From Bryopsis sp. KO-2023 (Eukaryota; Chlorophyta; Ulvophyceae; Bryopsidales; Bryopsidaceae), in NCBI GenBank assembly GCA_030272585.1, contig BSYQ01000005.1, positions 1,550,001-1,614,000 of the forward strand: a stretch of DNA of 64,000 bases, written 5' to 3'. Made by a program: the position numbers and the translations under genes. Below, piece after piece: positions 37,100 to 45,639 of this stretch (position 1 is its first letter; the number at the start of each line of letters is the position of its first letter). The notes under the pieces are model-generated. The model had not been told where the DNA came from. It saw only the letters and a list, made by a program, of their open reading frames with translations, and did no database searches.

Positions 37100-38341
37100 A
37101 GGAGGCGTCAGCTCTTGAACTTGTATGAGCTTCGTCCGAAAGGTAGCTTACTCTGCGCCACGTGATCATCACGATGTGACGGCTGCCACATTGGAGCGCC
37201 TGTTTGTTGATTTTTTCTGCATCCTGGCTGTGTCGTGTTTTCTGGAAAAAAAAATCTGTTTTTCGAGCAGGTGCTTTTGGTGAATCGGGAAGAATTGTGA
37301 GCTCAGGAAAATACCAGGGTGGCTTATCATGTTCAGCTAGGCAGATGCAGGTTCAATGTTGGGACATTCAGTCAGACTCAAAAAAGTTGGCTTAAAAACA
37401 CTGTTTGGTGGAAAATTGCTCCTCCTCAAACCTGTTGTTGGTCACCACAAACAGAATAACCTTTTTGTTTTTTGTCTGTCGTTTATTTTACTTTTTGCTT
37501 TGCTCCGCGAACATTCAAAAGACAGCACACAGCTTTCAACACATTCCATCTACAATCAGATTTGTTTCGACTGGAATGTTCCAGTATGAGACAGTAGGAA
37601 GAAAGGGCTTCACTTACAATAACATCTCTCTCTCTTTCTCAACCTTTATTTGTCAATAAGAAAGAAAACAATTCCCAAACGACACCAAGAAACAAGAAGA
37701 AACTAAATAAGAAAAGCCAATAAAAACCAAATGCACAAGAATAGAAAACTTCATTTGAACAGATCGACTTCTCAGGGGTTCTTTCAGAAAACTCCATTCA
37801 CATGAGCAACATTTGAACGTACAGCACGGCTCCTTGCGAAAAAAGAGTCAATTTTCCCCCAAAACCCGCAAACAAGTGCATTCACAGAGGTGTTACTTTC
37901 CTTCCCCTTTTCTCATTGCTTTAGCACCCCATGGAAAACAGTAAAAAAGAAGATTCATATAATAGACTGTGCTGTGTCGCAGAATTAAAAAAAATTATGT
38001 TCCACAAAACAAAACACCGATTCCTCGATTCCTCCATTTCAACCTCGCATGGTTGAAACCTGGCAAATGCCACCTTGCAACTGCCAAGATCAGGCAAATG
38101 TCCAAGAGCAGGTTATTGAAAGCTGGAGGCCTCCACACCCTATCCTACTTCTAGAACAGGAAAGGAATCATTATTGGACCAAATCATTAACTCCTTAATA
38201 TTAGAAAAGAACACGATTCAATAGCCACGCCCACAATCCAAACAAAGCCCTTTTTGTCCCGCTGCCGCCGCCTCCGCCTCCGCCACTCTGTCGAATGAGC
38301 CTCGCAAGCGATAACGACACCACCCCGCCGTTTCATCGGTT
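37100..38341. other. Intergenic, no gene recognised
   Basis: About 1.2 kb. Some short open frames exist on the plus strand (37204-37395, 37405-37659), but they have no domain, no joining exons and AT-rich codon use. A GC-rich patch near 38250-38340 precedes the small secreted ORF. Confidence 0.4.
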
Positions 38342-38587
38342 TTAGAATGGAGGGTACTGCGTTCCAGCTCCGGCAAGACGACGGCGAGCTAACCGGCGAC
38401 CCACAAGATCGTTCACGTCGTCGACGAAATCCGGAGCAACGACAAGCGCCAGTGCATCTGCATCCGCTCTAGCACGCCTACCACCCCTACCACCGTCGTC
38501 GTCACTGCCGCCGCCAGCAATAGCTGGTCTACTCACGCACAACAGGAAAAGCGCAGCCACCACGAAGAAATTCACCATACGAGCCAT
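38342..38587 (-). CDS. Possible small secreted protein with dibasic sites
   Basis: A single open frame of 81 residues. It starts MARMVNFFVVAALFLLCVSR and is cleavable after PAIA, a textbook signal peptide. The mature part is short: an Asp/Gly stretch (GGGSDDDGGRGG), RRARADADALALVV, then NDLVGRRLARRRLAGAGT. The RR and RRR sites could be cut by subtilisin/kexin-type proteases, as in secreted peptides. GC-rich, unlike its flanks. An acceptor (tgcag) sits one base before the ATG, so an untranslated upstream exon is likely; a signal peptide arising by chance cannot be excluded. No family recognised. Confidence 0.45.
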   Translation of the reverse strand: MARMVNFFVVAALFLLCVSRPAIAGGGSDDDGGRGGRRARADADALALVVAPDFVDDVNDLVGRRLARRRLAGAGTQYPPF

Positions 38588-39283
38588 CCTGCACTCAAGT
38601 AAAAGAAACAGCCATCTTAGACCCTCATTCCGCAGCAAGAAAGCAGGAGCAATGCGCTTTCAAATGTGCCAATCACTGTGCTGAAAACTCCCCCTGGATC
38701 TAAACGTGAGCCTGGGGTTGCGATCGAAACCTTGTTTTTATGAAACCAGGCCCCCAACCTGACGGGAAAAGCGGTGCGTGAGCAGCAAAGGGCGACAACC
38801 ACTGTGGGATCCTGGAAACGACGGGCTTCCTGCTAACGATTTGCACGAGTTCGGACTCTGATTGTGGTGTTGGGAAGCGCCTAGTCACCTCGTCTCTGAC
38901 CCAACATTGTGAAGGTAAGGATGTGATTGATGCACCCATGTCTTCCCGTTTTTCCTTTCGGCCAGCGAACGTCGCTGTCGGTGGACCCTTGGACGTCCGC
39001 CAACGTAATTGCGGCTGTTTTTGCTTTTCCAGCACCGTGCTTCAGCGGTCGATTGGGTGGTGGATGGCTGTTTGGATGATCGCCCAGATCATCGGCTGAA
39101 AAGCTTTCCCTTGAGGGAGCCAGAAACGATTCACAAGAGCTAGGAAGACAAACGCGTCTTGTGCGGAAAATTTCAAGCGTTTTGCAGTGCACGTTTCATG
39201 AATCGCAACATCCAATGTGAAGTAGTCGCATTGAGATGGGCTGATTCAAGTTTTTTTCAGCAACGAAACTGCTGAACTCCTCC
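38588..39283. other. Unassigned region before the tandem array
   Basis: Moderate GC with two overlapping minus-strand open frames (38700-39035 and 38881-39192) of fairly normal composition. A possible donor (GACGAG|gtgact) lies near 38885, so an unrecognised exon may be here. I could not build a phase-consistent model. Confidence 0.3.
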
Positions 39284-40156
39284 TAAAAAGTACGACCCCT
39301 GTTCCAACCAAAGTATGGGTTGGTCTCTGAAAAAAGGGAAATTGGGGGGGGGAACAAGGACCCTTGCCGGAGAACCTCTCCACTGGAGGTGCAATTCACC
39401 CGGATTGATCTTTTGTTTTGGGCTTGTTGATGGAACACGAATACTAAAACACCACGAATGAGTTCACAATCGTTTATAAACGAATTCGATGCCCTCCAGC
39501 ATCCGTATTTTTCCACTGCAAGGAATTTAGAAAGCAGCTGTTGAATCACAATTCTAAAGATGACTAATCAATAACAAAACGGCCTTTCAAACAATATGGT
39601 ACACATATCCGCACTGGGCAACAGAATTTCCTTTCAAAACATATGATACACACAGCTGCACTGGGACCTCAACACAGCTCCTATGATGATGGAACAGGGG
39701 AAACTGTCCTATCCAACTACATGCAGCTCCTGGGTCAAATCTGATGTCGCACCACCTCTTAAAGCAAGAAATCCATCAGGTCATTCATTGCTGCAAACGC
39801 CTAGAGTTACACGCATCATCTTTGTTCTCTTTGCCACACATCCACATCCATACATAATCTCTTATAGAGTTACAAACTCAAAACTGGCAAATCACAGGTC
39901 ACCCCTGTCTCCCTCAATCCACAACCCCCCCCCCCCCAAAAAAAAGGGGTGAGCTTTCAGGGTCGTTAGGTGAAGTCCTGATCTGGCAAAATGAAACGCA
40001 ACGCAGAGAGAATAGTACTCGTCATAGTACCCTGCACAACCCCCACCTCCTCCCATCTATTTTTCTTTTTTACTGCTTTGTCAAGGATCCAACAGCAAAA
40101 AAGCGAAACGCTTCTTTGGAATATATGTGTGTGTGTGTTTTTTTCCTGTTCGAGCC

Positions 40157-40845
40157 TTACGATGTGTACAGCTCTGTTTGCCAGTACGATATGAATTCCT
40201 TCCTCAGCTTTAGATGTGGATTGGGATTTCCCTTCCACCTCCTTGGTTTCAGGTTTTCCGTGCGACGTTCAAAACAGGGCCTGGCCTTCAACCTAATCAA
40301 AACAACACCACTCTTTTGCATCGACCCCCAAAAATTATTCTCAAAAAAAAAAAAAAAAAAAATTCAAGAAACCAAAAGGGGGGGGGGGGGGAGGGCGTCA
40401 GGTATAGTTTTTCTTGTGCACAAACATAATCCCTCACACACACACAACACACACACACACAGGCACTGCTCTTGTGAAATGTTTTCTCCAGCAACGGTGC
40501 CTCCATGGGCTTTGCTCCTTTCCAAATCTGCCGATGTCCAGGGTTTACGGGAGAGCGTTGCAGAAACAGGGAAATCGACCAAATTCACCACCACTTGCTG
40601 ATTTGATTTGGGATCCCAAGAGGGGATGTCTGCGTGTGTTTTTTCTGTTCGCTTTCGGGAAGAAAAAAAAATCACAGCTCCACGGACTCCACAATGTCGA
40701 GGTCTCTGTCACCAGATGTTGATAGGTTTCTGAATTAGAACAAAAAATCATCGCATGACAAATTTGATGACAGAGGTTTTCTTTTCAGATGCAGAGCATA
40801 GACACCTTTTGGCTTCAGATTCCAGTTGACGGTTGTCCTTTTCCT
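40157..40845 (-). CDS. Candidate multi-exon gene in the array unit (copy 1)
   Basis: Four exons with matching phases: 40845-40806 (EKDNRQLESEAK), 40729-40684 (NLSTSGDRDLDIVES), 40597-40467 (starting QVVVNLVDFPVSATL, with SADLERSKAHGGTVAG) and 40292-40157 (basic, ending SYWQTELYTS then TAA). Acceptors have good pyrimidine tracts. About 115 residues are covered and the 5' exons are missing; a possible start exon (MSGIRSFLTRKSVQSS, from 41113) did not join in phase. Exon 2 could also run to a stop at 40672-40674. No family recognised. The same exons are intact in all four copies of the unit, but recent duplication alone explains that. Confidence 0.38.
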
Positions 40846-41678
40846 CTGCACCGCAAAAAAACACAAGAGAATATTTCTGGTGCAAATCAGAAAATCACAG
40901 ATCAAATGGAGCAAAGAAAAGGGATTATTAGATATCAGAGACAACAATATCTAAGTGCAGAGGGAACCAACAATTTTTTTTCTCGCACCCTAACTCGATG
41001 CTCCCCGTCGAAGACATTACGTCTGTTTACCAAATAGGGGGGGCATTTCTGCCCAATTGCTTAGGACTGGACTGGACTGATTTCCTCGTGAGGAAGGAGC
41101 GGATACCACTCATCGTTGTCGATCGATTGAAACGCCGACCCGCACATACGGATTTTCGATTCAACGACAGCAAGCCAAATCAGAAACCAAAAGATGCTTC
41201 AATCGTATACACCTCTGTTCCGTCCCCATCGCTCTTTCCTTCGACGATCGGAAACCCCAGCTCCAAGTCCCAGACATGAAAGGATTAAAAGCTTTTTAAG
41301 CAGGGTTCGCAAACAGGCTGCTTTAATATGTCACACTCGAGTTAAAATGATCAGCGACAGATCCTCCTTGCGAACAAGACCCTCCTTGCGAACAAGACCC
41401 TCCTCAAGTGCAGCGTCCCCTTTTTCTCCACTTCCTAATTGATCGAGTAATTATCGGTTTGACGAGCGAAGGATGTGACTTTGTGGGGTGGGGTACTTGA
41501 GAGCAGCGAGTACCGAAGTTCACGAGTGAGTGTTGAGGGGTGGTAAACATGGTTCGTCCAAGTCATGCGACCGATGCGGATTTCGACAATCGGTTGCCAT
41601 TAGGGTTGAATCCCGGCTCGCTCACGCGTTTTTTTGCATTTTTTTTTTTCTGTTTTGTTTACTTTTTTTGTTTGGAAT

Positions 41679-41718
41679 GGGGCGTTGGAGGAGCGGCAGT
41701 TCGACTCTGCCTCGCCCC
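41679..41718 (+). ncRNA. tRNA-like acceptor/T-arm minihelix (copy 1)
   Basis: GGGGCG (41679) pairs with CGCCCC (ending 41718). Between them GGCAG-TTCGACT-CTGCC forms a perfect 5 bp stem with a consensus 7-base T loop, directly next to the acceptor strand as in tRNA. Only nine bases replace the D and anticodon arms. A T7 run follows at 41725-41731. Also at 47962-48001 and 54223-54262. Could be a relic of a tRNA-derived element. Confidence 0.35.
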
Positions 41719-42359
41719 CTCTCTGTTTTTTTAGGACGGGGCCTCTTACTTAGGCATCGCAACTCTTGGGGGCACCCGGAGGGACTTTGTGAGTGGGTTT
41801 TTGTCGCAGAATACCATAAATTAATATAGAGAGATCCCTTCTGGCATTACCCATGCAATTCTGATCAGCGTTTTTCCTGTTGGTTCTCGAATCAATTTCT
41901 TCTGAGTCGGCTGCACTCGACCTTTTGGCTGTGTGTAAAATAATTCCAATTCAATATATAAAAATAGATGTATGTTTCCCTCTGCTTTTGATTTCAGGCT
42001 TCTTCCTGCACAGTGGCCATGCATGTTGAATGTATCGGCCTAGCAAAGGTTCCGAATGGGAAATGGTACTACTCGAATTGCATCGACAAAAAACCAGTAG
42101 CAATCCGGACCAGCCAACGAGTCATCGATAGCGGTCAATAGCACGTTCAACCGAGGCTTTGGGTTCGTCTTATTTTGAAAAAAACACGGGGTAAAAACAG
42201 ATAGGTTGGTTGGTGTTGTGAAAAGGGCAATTAATGGAAAAAAGGATGAGGAATGTTGTCAATATGAGTAGTGGAAGTAGGGACATTTATCAAGGGAAAA
42301 GGGAGGGATTCGAACAGAAACAGTGAACGAATATGAACAGTCAGATGTTAGCGTAACGT

Positions 42360-42395
42360 AACGGCGCAGCAATTATAACTGTAAGCTGCGCCGTT
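42360..42395. other. Perfect 11 bp hairpin (copy 1)
   Basis: AACGGCGCAGC at 42360-42370 and its exact reverse complement at 42385-42395, with a 14-base AT-rich loop. Also at 48643-48678 in copy 2; lost from copy 3 with the deleted segment. Role unknown. Confidence 0.7.
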
Positions 42396-44315
42396 TCAGC
42401 TGACGTCTCAGTGAAGGAGTTTTGGCGGGGACGACGAACGGTCGCACGCCAGAAACTCGCAAATAGTGAAAAGGGCAAAGTTGTATCCTTGTAAACGAAC
42501 ACATTTACAGCGAGTCGCTAGTGAACAAAGCTTGTACTCGAGAGGTGTTCCAACCGTTAAGAGTGAAACGGCGTCGAGTGGACGTTCGTAACGGAAAAAC
42601 AATCACACAGAGTGTCGACTGACGAGAGACGTCAGTGAAGTGCGAGATAAGATGAGCGGAGTTAAGAGAGTAACACAACATGGTTTCGGAGCCGAAGTTC
42701 TGATTCTGGGGTATCGTCCCTGTGACGAGCGTGAGCACTCTGTCGAAAACAATCCCAGGAGCGAGTCCAAGTCGAGCCTTTGCGCTTGAAGTTCGACCTC
42801 ACCCCCGACGTTTCCTATTTCTGGAAGGACGTCCACAGTGGCGCTTTCACACTTTTCCTCGCCAGAAAACGAGTGACAGGAACGTACCGCAACGCTTGGT
42901 GGGCGTTGCGAGCGAGGAGATCGGTGCGCTATGCGAGTGTTACGTCGTTTGCTTTTGAACGGTACTTGATGGGACGTATGGGAGTCCCTCGTTCAATTTG
43001 ACGAGATGAGAGTCGCTCGGCTGAGGACGGAAGCAGTAAGACCTGGAGTAACAATGGACGTGAGCGCGCGCGCGTCACATCGGCAGTTTCCTACCACTGA
43101 AACGACACCTGACACCAAGAGTCGACCAGATATCACAGTCCCCGCCAGAGAAGAGCTTGGGACGTCAAGAGTGATGCGACTGGGCGGGTGGGCGTTGGGA
43201 GTTTGAAAACTGACCGACAGAGACGTTTTTTGACGACCTGGAATCGACGTATCAACGTAGTCGTGGCCTGAGCGACGCAGGACAAAGAAGTCAGGTTTGG
43301 GGTCGAGAGTGGAGTGGAATTATGATGCGGTACAATGTGGGCTTATTTTTTCCATGCATGGATTTATGGGGTCTTTGTTTTTGGAATGGTCCATCATTGT
43401 GTTTTGCGACCTTTTTGGTTTTTCTGAAGTTATCACAAAGAGGAACTGTGAACCTTGGGAGTTTTTTTGAATTTCGGTTATTTTTTCTTTCGGGGTTTTT
43501 CGTTCTTTTTTTCGGAGCTCTACAGTTCCAGGTGGGTGGGCCCATGTTGAGTAATTGATCGATTTGGTTGAAATCGTGTGGCGTTTCGCGTGTGGCGTTT
43601 CGCATGCTTGACAGAAACTGGGGAAAGCATATAACGAAACTTTGTGGAACTTTGGACAACTCTTCGTGTAAAAGCGTTTAGTTCACAACAGTTGGCATGG
43701 GAAGCTGCATGCAGGGCTGGGTTTCATGGTCAATTGAACCTAGATAGTGATAGAAATTAATTGTGGAAATCTGGTTGCTGGGGTGAGTAAATTCATTGTA
43801 TCGTGGAGTGTTTGCCTCACAGATATCGTTCGAGGTGAGGGTCCATTTGGTTAATCATTTGGTTTTTGCACAAATCTACTGCAGATTGGGCTTCCAAACA
43901 TCAGTTGATTGCTCAGACAACGCTCGTTGAATGCCGTTGGCTGTCTTGGGGCAGTATCCCTCCACGTATGTTTCTGGTGTTGCTGTTTTCCCATAGTGTT
44001 TGGAATTACGCATTTTTCCGCAATAGAAGCTAATTACACAAATCCGTACTTATGTCCACAATCCATCAACCTCAAACCCAATACTGTGTCTACCCTCGAT
44101 CAAAAGCAAAAGAATCAGACGACAAAGAAGATCGCTCCAAAAAAGCGTTACCCTGAGGCCGATGTAAAGAAAGAGAGAGCTGTTGCCACGCTCTTTCAAC
44201 AACAACTGAAACCGGAAGGTCTTGACAAGCCGCAACTGCGCGAGATAAACAACGAATCAAATGACCACCGTCCGAAGAAAACCCGCCAAAAGACTCGGCC
44301 GCAAAACAGATAAAA

Positions 44316-44346
44316 GCTGGGTGGCTTCTTCGCGTGTAATTATGTT
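44316..44346 (+). repeat. Dispersed box, copy C with TATGT tail
   Basis: GCTGGGTGGCTTCTTCGC then GTGTAATTATGTT, followed by two more TATGT repeats. Resembles the 3' tail of a non-LTR element. It follows the stop of a basic open frame (43909-44313) whose family I cannot name. Repeated in every unit. Confidence 0.5.
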
Positions 44347-45402
44347 ATGTTATGTTTGGAATTACGTCGTTCGCTTGGAAGCTCCTGATCGGCTTTGTTG
44401 GGTTTCATTTAGGTGCCGTGGGATTCACATGTAAAAAGTACGACCCCTGTTCCAACCAAAGTATGGGTTGGTCTCTGAAAAAAGGGAAATTGGGGGGGGG
44501 AACAAGGACCCTTGCCGGAGAACCTCTCCACTGGAGGTGCAATTCACCCGGATTGATCTTTTGTTTTGGGCTTGTTGATGGAACACGAATACTAAAACAC
44601 CACGAATGAGTTCACAATCGTTTATAAACGAATTCGATGCCCTCCAGCATCCGTATTTTTCCACTGCAAGGAATTTAGAAAGCAGCTGTTGAATCACAAT
44701 TCTAAAGATGACTAATCAATAACAAAACGGCCTTTCAAACAATATGGTACACATATCCGCACTGGGCAACAGAATTTCCTTTCAAAACATATGATACACA
44801 CAGCTGCACTGGGACCTCAACACAGCTCCTATGATGATGGAACAGGGGAAACTGTCCTATCCAACTACATGCAGCTCCTGGGTCAAATCTGATGTCGCAC
44901 CCATACTATGGACGTGATCGGAAATGATCGGCCGTCCATTTTCGATGTCAGGACAGGTCGTTTCACTGATCTGACCTGACACGATCTCGTTCCACATGAT
45001 TCTAAAAATGATCGGTTTTTTTTTTTTTTTTTTTACCGATCATGATCGATGATCGTGATCGTGATCGGCCGATTAAAACCTGATCGATGATCGTGGTCGG
45101 CCGATCAAAGCCTGATCGTGATCGGGATCGGGCTTCCGATTATCGATCTGATCGGCAGCTCCGATCACGACCACGATCACGATCAAGCGTCGCGACCTGT
45201 CGGCACGTGATCGGTCGATCAAGATCGGTGAAACGCCGATTGATCGGCCGTTGATCCGATCAGCTCCGACCATGATCGGCCATGGATCAATTGATCGGAA
45301 TTAAATTTAAGATTCCGATCATGATCGGTCCCATAATCAATTGATCGGTCAATTGATCGGTTTACGAAAATGCCCACAAGTCACCACCCGAAGGTGTTTC
45401 TG

Positions 45403-45482
45403 GAGGTGTAAGGATTCGAACCTAGGACCTCACTAACTGGAATCAAGCAAATCAACGCTTAGACCACTCTGAGCTACGGTTA
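45403..45482 (-). ncRNA. tRNA-like module, left arm of element X (unit 2)
   Basis: On the minus strand: an A-box-like TAGCTCAGAGTGGTCTAAGC near its start, and 38 bases later the exact B-box core GGTTCGAATCC (45412-45422). Spacing fits an internal Pol III promoter. The 5' and 3' ends do not pair as an acceptor stem, so it is tRNA-derived, not a working tRNA. Also in unit 3 at 51686-51765. Confidence 0.6.
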
Positions 45483-45563
45483 GAGTGTGCTCCGTGTCAT
45501 TATATACCTGATCAGTCAGTCCGACAAACTGAGGTATATAATAACACGGAGGACCTAATGATC

Positions 45564-45639
45564 GTGGCACAGAGTGGTCCAAGCGTTGATTTGCTTGATT
45601 CCAGTCAGTGAGGTCCTAGGTTCGAGTCCTTACACCTCC
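45564..45639 (+). ncRNA. tRNA-like module, right arm of element X (unit 2)
   Basis: Mirror copy of the left module, reading outwards: GGCACAGAGTGGTCCAAGCG, then GGTTCGAGTCC as B box (45619-45629). Its A box is more diverged than that of the left arm. Also in unit 3 at 51847-51922. Confidence 0.55.

Larger units (their letters stand above)
39284..44431. repeat. Tandem array unit, copy 1 (5,148 bp, no element X)
   Basis: Begins TAAAAAGTACGACCCCTG and runs to the next occurrence of that start at 44432. It holds the empty site of element X (GTCGCACC, 39746-39753), poly-C/poly-A and CA microsatellites (40430-40460), a candidate minus-strand gene (40157-40845), a tRNA-like minihelix (41679-41718), an 11 bp perfect hairpin (42360-42395) and the dispersed box (44316-44346). 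No rRNA is visible. What the unit is for is unknown. Confidence 0.9.

Noticed and set aside
42306-42317. Reverse-strand B-box-like GTTCGAATCC in the unit
   Set aside because: No A box at the right distance upstream on that strand.
39284-44431. Ribosomal DNA repeat unit
   Set aside because: Array form fits, but no rRNA-like sequence or conserved core is present.
45403-45639. Functional tRNA genes in element X (and at 61300-61370 in Y)
   Set aside because: A/B-box-like motifs are present, but the 5' and 3' ends cannot form an acceptor stem and the T stems are incomplete. Called tRNA-derived only.
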